Assembly (NCBI GenBank): GCA_011009095.1
Contig: VTPC01004748.1
Span: forward strand, 81,090-145,089
DNA length: 64,000 nucleotides
Source of the DNA: Ignelater luminosus
Taxonomy: Eukaryota > Arthropoda > Insecta > Coleoptera > Elateridae
Direction of reading: 5' to 3'
Shown: in pieces, positions 26,832 to 38,400 of the stretch
How the letters are laid out: each line of letters starts with the position of its first letter
Position numbering within the stretch: position 1 is the stretch's first letter
Notes under the pieces: model-generated
Told to the model about the DNA's origin: nothing
The model's input: only the letters and a program-made list of their open reading frames with translations
The model's database searches: none
Program-made: the position numbers and the translations under genes

Positions 26832-26837
26832 TTTATT
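26832..26837 (-). terminator. Possible EMC1 poly(A) signal
   Basis: On the minus strand this reads AATAAA, about 170 nt after the EMC1 stop codon. Several similar hexamers occur nearby because the region is AT-rich, so the assignment is tentative. Confidence 0.35.
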
Positions 26838-27009
26838 TAAAATTTAAATATGTTGGTACTGTTCTACAAACAAAATTTGCTAGTAATAATTTACATTTGT
26901 ATCAATAAATTATACTACACAAGAAACTTTCAACAATATAACAAATGGTGATTGACGTATATGTACACAAAATTGTTCATAATACTTTTACTATATACTT
27001 CTTGCATTC

Positions 27010-29679
27010 TTATTTCCAAGCTTGCTTAAGTGCTTTCCGTGATGCTAATCGTTTTGTAACATATGAAGCAACGGTTAGTCCAATTAACACAATAGCAATT
27101 AACCAATGATCAAAATCTTCCTTTAATAAATCAAATGTTTTAGACGGAGTAACTCTGGTATAGTATACATCTAAACCGTGTACTAATACAAGACAGGTAC
27201 TTTCCAGACGTGCTGGTGCAACCTGAAGGCCTCTAATGCGAGCTAAGCTTTGATTATAATTTATCGTGGCTTCTGATGGTAATGGTAATTCAGGAATGTA
27301 CGGAATATATCCTTCTTCAGGATTAAGAATACCTTGATTTCCACGAGGTTCTAAAAATGCCCAAGGTATTTCAGTAACAGCCCCATTGGAAAGACCCACA
27401 AGTATATGTTTATTTGTAATTCCTCTTTCTGTTATTGTGGCTTGCATTGCTAAAGGTGTGCCAGGAAAGATATATGCTTGTGCTTCTGCATGTGGTAATT
27501 GACTAACAGCGTGTGAACTGAAAGCAGTGCTGTTGCTCTGAACAGATCCTTCGTATAATTCAATTGCACCCAATTCAATACGACGGAATCTTTCATTATA
27601 ATAGGAATAAACTAACCAATTTTCGGAATGTACTAGATGAACTGGTTTATCAGCTCGTTTATGTACCGTTGAATAAACAATGAGTCCTGTTACACCATCG
27701 ACAAGATAAATATTTAATACATGTTTGTGGATAGAGTCATCTTTAATAGTTGCAATTGCTAGCAGATTAGGATTTACGTATTTATACAATACTGAACGGT
27801 CAGCTAGTACACGGCCTTGAGAATGTACTCTTTCATTAATAGGACGAATTCCTACTGCCACTAACTCGGCTTGTCCCAAATTCAAAGACCATGTAGGAAC
27901 AGCTTTGATGTTTTCAGGTGTACTATAAGCTAGGCTTAAACCATGAAGTGTACCTTGTTTAGGATTTGCTGTGTATAAGAAAGTAGTACTGGCATGTTTG
28001 AGTAATATTGACTTTGAACTAGATGGATATAAATGAACTTGGCTGTCACCAGATAAAATTAATAATCCTTTTAGATGTTCATCATCCTCGTATGGTAACA
28101 GCATTACTTGATTTATTTGATAAGAGAGTCGTTCAAGTTGCAGACTTTCTCCAGTTATAGGATCAAACGTATACATAATACCATTTCCAGTAATCTTATC
28201 TTTCATTAAAAGTACACATTGTGGTATTAAAGGTGAATATCTAGCAGTTCTTTGCACAAACAACAACATACCATGCTTATTCAACAAAGAAAATGATTCA
28301 ACATTATTAAAAAATCTAGACCATACTACATTACCCGTTATAGTATCTATAGCAAATAACTTTCCTACATTTGTAGCAACTATGATAAGTTTATGTAGAC
28401 CAAATTCATCACGAACTAAACCAGTATTTGACGTGCTTTGCTGACCGGTTAAAAGGACGGATAATTGACGAGCTTGACTCGTAAGACGATGGTATAAAGT
28501 TCCAAACACATCACCAGATACTGAATCAAATTCATGTTCAATTGATGCATCTAATTCTGAAACAGGCAATTCTAGAAATTCTGTTGCAACTATATGACTT
28601 AAAGCTTCTTCTCTAGTCCATGCTACTTTTCCGGCAGGTAATTGCAGTAATGATATTGAATGATCCTGTGCACTGAACAATACACGACAAGCAGAACCCC
28701 TACAAAGGGCAGTTATAATATGAGAAATCCCAGTTTTGTTGACGTAATCGGTTTCTATACGATTTTCTTTTCCTTCTTCCAACTCTACACTATGAATTTG
28801 TATATTTTCTGGATTCTCCGAACTACTTTCAAGTTGTATGAGAAGCGTTTGATCTCCATTAGGAGCAACAGCTACATTTGGAGAAAGACCATATGTAAAG
28901 ACTTTTGGTAATTCAGGTTGCAATCGAACATATCGCCCAACTCCATTCCTAATTAATAATATATCAGGTTCTGCATATTGTAATGATCTTAATGTCACTT
29001 TTCCTGGAGCATTACCTATTAATTTTTCAACACTAAGGTTATACACTTTATCTAACTGAGATGAAAGGTCTATATAATGTAATTCAGCACTACTGCTTTC
29101 ACCAGAAATACATGTCCAATATATTCCAGCTGTTACACATTTTGATAAATCAGTAATCCATGGAGCTGATATTCGTAAGGTCTTTCCATTATTACGACCT
29201 GTTCTTACTTCGTATGTAGTTATTTCTAAATGAGAACCTACTGCAGGTACCAAATGAATAAGCTGGTCCTTTGAAATTACCCAATATCCCTTCAGGCTTT
29301 TATCAGAATACAAAGTCCACTCCCATAATATGGTCCCAAGATTTAATTCCCAACCACGAACATACCAACCAGATTCACCCCCTGATACAGTAATCACTTC
29401 TTTATCAACATGTAATAATTCTATCTGATTACCGTGCGGACTTTCAAGGATTTGCCTCCAAGCAATTTGTCCATTCTTCAGATGTAGAGATGCAATAACA
29501 TTTTCATCTGTTGCAACAACCACTCTTTTCACAGAGTCAAAACTTCCAAACTTAATATTTCCTATATAACTTTGTTTCCAATCAAATTTTCCTATTTGAT
29601 CTTCATATAAACTTATTGCTACGTTTAAAAATGTTAAAAACACTAAAAATATGCTAGAAATCGATTTAAATGTAGCCAT
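27010..29679 (-). CDS. EMC1: ER membrane protein complex subunit 1
   Basis: One uninterrupted 889-codon frame. EMC1 is the large lumenal subunit of the ER membrane protein complex, which inserts weakly hydrophobic and tail-anchored segments into the ER membrane. Visible features: an N-terminal signal peptide (about residues 1-23, hydrophobic IFLVFLTFLNVAIS), the family-typical mature start YEDQIGKFDWKQSYIG, PQQ/WD-like beta-propeller sequence through the lumenal part (for example VVVATDENVIASLHLKNG), a C-terminal conserved region, a single transmembrane helix near residues 858-876 (HWLIAIVLIGLTVASYV) and a short basic tail ending KQAWK. Length is close to other insect EMC1 proteins and below the human form (about 990). 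No intron is present, which is unusual for so long a gene, but no poly(A) tract or other retrocopy sign is visible. The start at 29679 is the only ATG that gives the signal peptide. Confidence 0.97.
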   Translation of the reverse strand: MATFKSISSIFLVFLTFLNVAISLYEDQIGKFDWKQSYIGNIKFGSFDSVKRVVVATDENVIASLHLKNGQIAWRQILESPHGNQIELLHVDKEVITVSGGESGWYVRGWELNLGTILWEWTLYSDKSLKGYWVISKDQLIHLVPAVGSHLEITTYEVRTGRNNGKTLRISAPWITDLSKCVTAGIYWTCISGESSSAELHYIDLSSQLDKVYNLSVEKLIGNAPGKVTLRSLQYAEPDILLIRNGVGRYVRLQPELPKVFTYGLSPNVAVAPNGDQTLLIQLESSSENPENIQIHSVELEEGKENRIETDYVNKTGISHIITALCRGSACRVLFSAQDHSISLLQLPAGKVAWTREEALSHIVATEFLELPVSELDASIEHEFDSVSGDVFGTLYHRLTSQARQLSVLLTGQQSTSNTGLVRDEFGLHKLIIVATNVGKLFAIDTITGNVVWSRFFNNVESFSLLNKHGMLLFVQRTARYSPLIPQCVLLMKDKITGNGIMYTFDPITGESLQLERLSYQINQVMLLPYEDDEHLKGLLILSGDSQVHLYPSSSKSILLKHASTTFLYTANPKQGTLHGLSLAYSTPENIKAVPTWSLNLGQAELVAVGIRPINERVHSQGRVLADRSVLYKYVNPNLLAIATIKDDSIHKHVLNIYLVDGVTGLIVYSTVHKRADKPVHLVHSENWLVYSYYNERFRRIELGAIELYEGSVQSNSTAFSSHAVSQLPHAEAQAYIFPGTPLAMQATITERGITNKHILVGLSNGAVTEIPWAFLEPRGNQGILNPEEGYIPYIPELPLPSEATINYNQSLARIRGLQVAPARLESTCLVLVHGLDVYYTRVTPSKTFDLLKEDFDHWLIAIVLIGLTVASYVTKRLASRKALKQAWK

Positions 29680-29775
29680 TTTTGCTACATAATGAAATCA
29701 TAACCTCTTCTTTGTCGAGAAATCTAACCACACTTTAAACGCATGTCAAAATCGAGTTAAATAATCGTACCAAAG

Positions 29776-29787
29776 GTTGCCAGATCT
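29776..29787 (-). promoter_or_regulatory. Candidate EMC1 promoter element AGATCTGGCAAC
   Basis: On the gene strand this reads AGATCTGGCAAC, about 97-108 bp upstream of the EMC1 ATG. The identical 12-mer occurs in the same orientation upstream of ArfGAP1 (32198-32209). Inference only. Confidence 0.35.
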
Positions 29788-32197
29788 TAAATCAATACTA
29801 AATTTTGTAATATCTAAAAAAATATTTATAATCATGTAAATAAATAAAAACTTCTTATTAGGTGTTCTGCATATTAATTTAAGCAAACACAATAAATGTA
29901 AGTACAGTAATCAAAAAGTTAATAGATGTGATTTGAAACACACAACAAATAGACTTTTAAGAAAATAATTTCTTTTATCATTTTTCCTTTAATATTTACT
30001 CATATTTAGTTTCTAATAATAAGATCTGAATATCTGGTAAACATTCTTATGATGCTTTTATAAAGTTCTCAATTGCCAATGACAGTTACAAAGTTCAAAT
30101 TTGATTTACATACGTCAGAGTTTCAGAGATGAACGATTAACAAAGTAGTTATAAAATCCAATATTGAAACTTAAATAGGTTTTAAAGTCCTAAAATTGTA
30201 TTATCAAAGAAATTATAATTAATAGCAATAATAATAGTACAGCGGTGTAACTTGAATTCGTGGCCGTGGAACAAAGTTTCATAAAAGCCCTTTTTTCTTC
30301 TGCTGCACTTACATAGAGTCTGGTGTTCTGCGCAAGAGTGAAGACGCGTTGGTAAGGTTTGGTAAAGTGTCTTTACCATTTCCATACCTGCGACTGAAAT
30401 AACTCGTCACTTTGACTGGAATTGGTTCCTTTAGTCACCGGAAGCTCCTTTCACTGTGTTTCATTTTCAGATGTTTCCTGGTCGCTAGACGATACGCTGT
30501 TGTAAGGAGAAGCCTTCTACAAGTCTGCCGTAGCACTATTTGCTCGACCACCCAATACCGCTTTCCACCAACGTGGTGGTGCGATTCTGAAAACTAAAGT
30601 GGCGCCTTTTCTTACCAGCATGTCCTAGCCATCAACATTGATCTGGTCGTCCTAACTTCATATTTCTCAAATAAAACTCTACCACTGCTGCGTCGTGTTG
30701 GCTGAATGTCCATCGCTATTATACAATGCTTTGATGATATTATAAATCCTTGAATCGACTCTCCAGGCATTGCTTGGTCTTGGATTCTCCAACATCTCAG
30801 CCGACGGATGGTTTTGTGCTTTCTGCTGCGGGTTTTTGTGCTTGTGATTTTCGGTCATTCATATTTGATGACTGAAGAGGAGAAAAAACTTCTAAGCAGT
30901 CGGCCGCCTTAATTTTTAATGTATAACGGTATGGTCACTATACTATACTGGGTTCTGAATTTTATGGGTTTTTAAAATAAGTACCTACAGTCAAATAAAA
31001 GATGCCTGTTTATTTATCCATTTGACCTCCTTGACCTGAATATGATTTTCTGAAGATCTATCGCATCTTTCTCTTATGATCACTAAAATTTCAATAGGAT
31101 GTTGTTTATCTTTACTCTTTTGTACATCATGCTGGGAAGCTCTCTTCTATAAACAATGTCTGCATTCACAATAGCGGTTCAAAGATTACAAAAATTACTC
31201 GCATCAACTTTTAAAAGATGAACAATCCTATAGACATTTTGGAATTTTGCCCAAAATGATATCTGTAGCCTTTATATGATATTTACTTACTGGCGGGTTT
31301 CTTCTCACAGTCTTAAGATTTCTTTTTGGAGCAGTTATGTGTTTTCATTAGGCATCTCACGTGTTTATGTAAACCTGCACCATGTGTATGTGTGCTCATT
31401 GTTGCTTTCCGTTTTGGTAGAAAGTGGTAGCTGTTTTTAGCGACTGTAGTTTGTCTTTAGCCAAGAATGATGTAAAACTAGATATAGTATATAGGTGAGG
31501 TTAGCGGAGATGATATATGTTCAATTCAGGTGGTGGTGATGAAGCTAACGGAATGATAATTCTTCATTAGATATTGATAGGACATCGGACATTGTGCGTA
31601 ATGATGATAAGCAAAGAGCAAAAGAAAAAGACAGATATTTAGAAAAACTGTGTTTTTAAGCAAGACTTGGTTTGCAAGGTGTGTACTGTTGCAACGCGAG
31701 TTGAGCACTGTCGATTATTTTAAAGCAAGCTCAAAAGATGCCTCAATTGAACGAGCTCACGCTGTGTGGGCAAACTTTTTCTGGTTTTGTTATTTCATAA
31801 ATGTGCATATGTTATGACATGTTTTCTTCTCAATCGAGACAAACGGCTCATACTGGCCTGCTGGTTCGCAAGCTTGCCGAGTTCTGTTGTCCAAACATTT
31901 CGAGACAAGAATTCTCCGATATACCTTGCTAAGTATATTCGCAGAGTCAACACACACCCTAAGACGCTTGTAGTTTGCAAATCAAAAGCAAACCGGCTGG
32001 CTGATGCAGCTTTGTAATAATTAATAATACCCACAAATGCTACTATTCCCATGCTTTTACCCTCACGAGCCGCTATATCTGCTTTCTACCTTGCCTTCTT
32101 TTTGTACAGTTTTTCTTATGAAACAGACCTGTTTTGTTCACAAAAAATTCTAGAATTTTTAGCAACAGATATTATTCTAAAGTGTAATTGCAAATGT
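29788..32197. other. EMC1-ArfGAP1 intergenic region
   Basis: The two genes are divergent. The region contains a GC-richer patch (30230-30900) with short protein-like minus-strand frames, probably an old repeat, and overlapping frames on both strands at 31766-32052. None could be identified. Confidence 0.45.
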
Positions 32198-32209
32198 AGA
32201 TCTGGCAAC
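32198..32209 (+). promoter_or_regulatory. Candidate ArfGAP1 promoter element AGATCTGGCAAC
   Basis: Identical to the 12-mer upstream of EMC1 and oriented the same way relative to its gene, about 250 bp before the ArfGAP1 ATG. It may be a core-promoter-proximal site; inference only. Confidence 0.35.
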
Positions 32210-32456
32210 GTTGACGTTCCTTATTGCTATATTCGCGTCATATATTATTGAACACGTCTTCTCCACTGACGTGACGTTTATAGTCTTTGACATTTAGCAG
32301 TAAATTTAAAGATCCAGCTGCATTTATTTTAATTATTTTGTGTATTATGGTTATATTAATTAAGTGAATGCCAAATATATTTTTATATAAAACATATACT
32401 TTAGTGTAAATTTATTATTAGTGCAATTATCTTTGTTCAAATATATACTATAAATA

Positions 32457-35400
32457 ATGGCAAGTCCAAGAACTAGACGTGTATTGCAGCAGCTTAAACC
32501 TTCAGATGAAAATGATGTAAGTAATTTATATTAAATAAGTATTCATTTTATTCGTATTTAATTTTAAAAATGAAATTTGTTCTGCTTCAATAGAAATGTT
32601 TTGAATGTGGGGCACATAACCCACAGTGGGTTTCGGTAACATATGGTATATGGATATGTTTAGAATGTTCTGGCAAACATAGGGGTTTAGGAGTTCATTT
32701 ATCGTTTGTACGTTCAGTTACTATGGATAAATGGAAAGATATTGAATTAGAAAAAATGAAAATTGGTGGTAATCGTAGTGCTAGAGTATTTTTTGAAGCT
32801 CAACAGGATTGGGATGATAATATGACGATACAACAGAAGTATAACACCAAAGCAGCTGCACTTTATAGAGATAAGGTAGAAAGTAGTTAAATATAGTAGA
32901 TATGTTAATACCAATTCTGGCTCATCAGGATATCATACATGCTAAAATCTAGCTATATTTTGCTTGATTTCCGACCTATCTTAAAACAAATCTTAGCTTT
33001 ATTTTAATTAAGTTTTCATCATTTTTGTTTAGTTTTCAAGACCAGTCAAAATCACTGCATTTCTTTGATATTCCATATCAAATTGAGACGAGAATGACCT
33101 GTTTTTAACAGGGGTACGGAGTAAACGCTTTGACTCATTTCAAGTATTCCAGTAAATACTTTTAGAATACAGCAAGATGGTGATGGATATGATATCGGTA
33201 GTGTGGTAGTGGGACAATTCAATCCAAGTAGGATCTAAATGATAGCTGACTGATTACCTACTGCTACTTACTCTGAGGAGTAAAATGTCGGTATAACTGT
33301 ATGCAGACAGTTTAGATCTTCAAACGAACAAGTAGCTAGGATTTGTCCAAAGAGCTAAACCGTACCCAGAGCCGTAATGTCAAGATGCTTACCTGAGTCT
33401 ATCTCATGGGGCAAATAATGTTATTTTTCAGCGGTGTTGCTCCTAGACATATGTTTTTTAGATAAAGGTTTTTATATCTTTCTATAGTATTATAAATGGT
33501 AAAATATGATTATTAAAATTAGTAGAGGTTTTGAATCAATTTGTTTTTTAAGTATTGGAAGCAAGGAAGGTAACACTAAATATCTTTGTGGTGCATCAAT
33601 TTTAATTTTTTACATTTTAAATTAGAAAAAGTCTACAAATTACAGTAAACTAAGATAGTGAACCGCATAAGCATTCAGATTTTATTTTCTTTGACATAGC
33701 AAGTGACAACCAATAATATGCCAACAGTTTGGAATGCTGCTTGTGAGCATAATTAATAATAATAAGACGAATTACTTCCTTTGCCTTTGCACATTATATC
33801 AGATAATTATTATTGAATCAGAAAATTTTTACTTTGAAATGAAATTAAAATAATTTATTGCTGTTTAGGCAAATGACAAATGAGACATTAAGTTACTTTT
33901 TCAAAAAATTTCTAAATCACTTTCAATATCTAAATGAAGCTGGGGTATGTTTAACTATCCCATAAAAATAAAAATGCAAAATGCAAAAAACTTGAATTTT
34001 TCCGTTAAATACTTTCTAATGTTGGGAATCTCGATATTATGTAGATGAAAATTGTGTTAAATAATCATAATTTATTCAATTTATTAAAAACAAGTTGGTT
34101 TTAGATGTTTTTAATGAATAACACACTTCAATTTCAAACCGTCCCATGCACTTATTACGCTAAAAGATAAATAAAGGAGGTTAATAGATTAATACAGAAT
34201 CCTATACAAAATTTTATCAAAAACAATATTTAAAATGAAATATAAATAACACAGATAAATAAATGAACTAGTAAATAATAGAGTTGCCAGACCTCTTCCC
34301 CGACTGCGAAAACATTTTCTGTACTTTTCCGTATTGTTCCAGATCTGTTTGTACAAAATCTGGCAACCATAATAAATAATAATCTAATTACAGAAATCAA
34401 ACACACTATAATATAGAAGTATAGAAGAACGATTTAATCATTTAAATCCAAAAAAGTAAAAATTGAGGTTTTATTGCCATCTGATACTTAAAACCCTATT
34501 GTTTTGAATATGTTGACCAAAATATCATTCAAAGTTTACTAAAAGGAGCAATGAAAACATTATACATTTTGCAACAGTGATATAAGTCCCAGTTGCCAAT
34601 TACAATTATATCAAAGGTGTTAAGTAAATTGGAATGTCTAATATTTATTTGGCTATCTGGGGGTGGCACACCTGTTGAATCTTATTTAATTTTGATTGCC
34701 ACATGTGTCTTTACCAATACCGTCCTTATTTCTGCATTTTCTTATTGCATCTTCTACTGCTATTTGTAAGATATAGGCAACACAATGAACACCTGTAAGT
34801 AGAGGTTTTATTTCCTGGTCCCTTTCCAATGCAGAATAACATTGATCTAGCAGATGAATGTCTTTGTTTTTAAACTATCACTACTGTATCTTTCATACAG
34901 TTCTACAATTCTAAGGGTCCTAACAGCAACTTTGTCATGATTTATAAATTGAACGTTTACCTCCAAGAAATGACCGGGCGTGTCATGAAGTAATGTCTAC
35001 TCTTAAGCTCACTAGTTTCTTTTTCTTCACTTCCTCTTTTATGCGATTTTTTTATTTTCAATCATTCTTTGTAGACGATTGGTTTTAGTTCACAAATTCT
35101 TTATTCACACGAACCTCTCATGTTCTGTAAGGCATTGCAGTAAGAGTAATTTATTGAAATCTAGAATCATTGACAATCGTAAATGATCTACCATTGGTAG
35201 TAACTAGCTGCAATATTGCTTTACAGATGTAAGTAGTTATTAACTCTTACAAGATGTGCATTTATATAAAAAACAGGTGACGTCATAGTCCTAAACAGTG
35301 TTTTGTTTTTTATTTGAAAACTGCAAAAAACACTTTGAATTTCTGTATGTAACAAGACTCAAGATGAAGGCATGGAGATTATCCCAAATCAGGTGATTTG

Positions 35401-38400
35401 GCACGGAATAACCCTTTTGTTTGCCAGTAATGAGAAAAATGCTACATTGCCATTTAAAACAAATGTCGATGATATCATCACTTATTCAATATGGCTGAAA
35501 TCACTAATACTGGTGTAAAAGGTGCAGCATAGTTTAAATTGCTATACATGTTTCAGCAATTTTCCAGAAAATTGTTATTACTTTATTAATTTTATTTGCA
35601 TTCTAATTAAATGGCCTGCATTGTATAAATCGAACATGTAATTAAATCTACCAGTGATCATCAATTTTGTTTCAAACCTTACAGTAAAAACATGAGGATA
35701 GTTCCATCTTAAAAACTAAAGTATGTTATATTCAAATTATTGGTTCAGACTAATCATATAAATAACATTTTTGCAAGTTAGATTTTACGCTAATATTTTG
35801 ATAAACCTATCACTTTCAATATTTAATAATTCTGGCAAAATATATTTTGTTTTGTTCGATTAAATAAATATCCCATAATTGTTGATCAGAATCTAAGTGA
35901 TTGTAACTGATTTTTCACATTAACTTGCGGGTTTCCAATGAAACTGTTTTAGAAAAAGGTTAACTTGCTTATACATAGGAACTTTTTTTGAATATACATA
36001 AAAAAATGTAAGTGTCTATTCAAAAACAAAGACTAATTTCTTTTCAAAGAATCTTTTCTGAAAAATCCAGATGTACTATAGTGTTTAATACTTTAATCTC
36101 TTCATCCTGTGTATACAGGGTGTCCCTATTATTAAAAGCTTCAGCTTCCTTAATCAATCGTGATGACAAAACTTTAAACGGAAACTCTCTAACGCAGTTT
36201 GTTTCTTCACACGAGCCAAAACAAGAAACACAAGCTTGGTAATGCTGCATAGTCCCTGAAAGAGGCGTAACCTTTACAGTCAAAGGTGGCGACGAATCAA
36301 ACATCTGATCGCAATAAAAAAATTAAATCAGGCTAGCTATTGAAATAATTTAAATCTAAAGTAAACTCATGTAAAAAATCACATTTATAAAAAAACTACA
36401 TTTTTAAAAATTAATTATTTACTTGTAGTTGAAATCTGAATATCAGTGGTACCTGTACGTTTTGTAACAATAAAATGTATTTTAATTTGAATAATGGCAC
36501 GTACTTTAAACTAAATGTTCAAACTGTCTTCCAGCAGCTCCACGACATTTTATTGTGCGTGTAATCACAGCTTGTTGAACACGCTGAAGCATTTGTTCAT
36601 CAACAGTTGTTGCTGCTTCTTATATGCGATTTATTAATTGTTCTTCATTATCAACAGGGGTTAGATACACTACATTTTTTAAATGTCCCCACCAGAAGAA
36701 GTCTAAGGGTATTAAGTCCGGGCTTCTTGGGGGCCAAGCTATGGGACTTCCACGACTAATCCACTTTTGCAGATAGTTCTCGTTAAACCATTGTTGAACT
36801 CTAGTAGCATAATGAGATGGTGCACCATCTTGCTGCACCCACATATCCCGACGGACCAACAAAGGAACATCATCCAGCAGATTATAAAAATCGTTATTTA
36901 AAAAAAATTAGGTAGTTTTCAGCAGTTAACCTGTTAGGTAGTATAAAAGGATCAACCATTTTATTTCCTACTATCCCCGCCCGTACGTTCACCGAAAAGC
37001 GAACTTGAAAATTGCTTTCCTGAAAGACGTGAGGATTTTTATATGCCCAGATGTGTTCATTATGAACATTAAAAATACCATTTCTTGTAAAGGTAGCCTC
37101 ATCTGTCCACAGCACGTTACTTACAAAAGCAGGGTTTCTTCTATGTTGGTCTAGGAGCCATTCGCAAAATGTCACACGTTTTTCAAAATCTGCTTCCATC
37201 AAATGCTGAACTCGTGTCTCGTGATAGGGATGAAGCCCATCTTCTTTTAAGATTTTGTGGACAGTTGTTTTTGATGCAGGCACAACTCGAGAAATAGCAC
37301 GAACGCTAGTGCTGGGATCATTTTCTGCAATATTTAGAACATCTTCTTCTAAATCGGCATTTCTGACAGCTCGCAGCCTACCTCCCTTTAAATTATGAAT
37401 TGGCATAATATTTCCAGATTCTCTAAGCCTTTGGTGTGCATTTTGAATAACGTTATAACTTGGATGGCGTCTATTTGGAAAACGTTCTGCATAAAGTCTG
37501 GCAGTTTCATTGTAATTTCCATTACGTTGCCCAAGAAACAGAATCATGTCGGTATACTCATGTACTGCATACTCCATGACAAAACTAAAGAGAAACTAAA
37601 CTATAAAACTGAAATACAAAAACGAATTAATACATACAAGAAAAAAAACAGGAACTGCAAGTCAGTAAACAGAAACAGGACGGAATAAAAATTTTAACAA
37701 AAACAAAAAGTCAACAAACAACAATAACACAAACAACGGAAACGGAACAGAGAATAATAAGAAAAAACTCAACAACAAACAGCAAATGTGCAAGAATAAC
37801 TCAAATTACATAATGTATGTGTAACGCCAGCTAACCACAAATGTCAAAATGTAACAGATGAATTATGATGTAAACAGTTGTTTAGATTCATCCAAGTAAA
37901 CAGTGTTTGCGTGGTTGCCGCATCTATTTTTACTAAATCTCTTATTTTTAACACCCTCGGTAATAGTTAATGCATTCATAGTGGTAATTTTTTCTTCTAA
38001 TAAGTTCACCTCTTGAATGGATAAATTTAGATTTAATTGCTCGATGTCTTGTAATTTAATGTTAAAGGTGTTAATTTCTTCATCGTTGTACAAGAAAACT
38101 AAGCGACTAGGGAAAATTCTGGTTGCAGATTTGAGTTCAGGCCTCATAAAGAAAGACGTCTACCTGAAGCTTTTAACGCAGTTTAGGGACACCCAGTATA
38201 TATAGGGTGTTTCCTAATGATGGAAAAAAATTTTAATAGATAATTCCTGGGCTAATTATAAGTAAAAAAAAGTCCATATAAACAAGTGTCTTAAAATGTA
38301 CCCCTTCCAAGATACAGGGCGTTAAAATTTATAGAAAAAAATGGTTTTTTATTATATTTTTGTTATGTGTTATAATTCTTTTTTCATTTTTGGCCCTAGG

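Noticed and set aside
28660..28911. 83-codon plus-strand frame
   Set aside because: Antisense shadow of EMC1.
30686..30860. 58-codon minus-strand frame (MTENHKHKNPQQKAQ)
   Set aside because: Short, no identified domain, no splice sites; possibly part of an old repeat.
31766..32052. Overlapping frames of about 84 codons on both strands
   Set aside because: Mutually antisense, no motif, and located in the ArfGAP1 5' flank.
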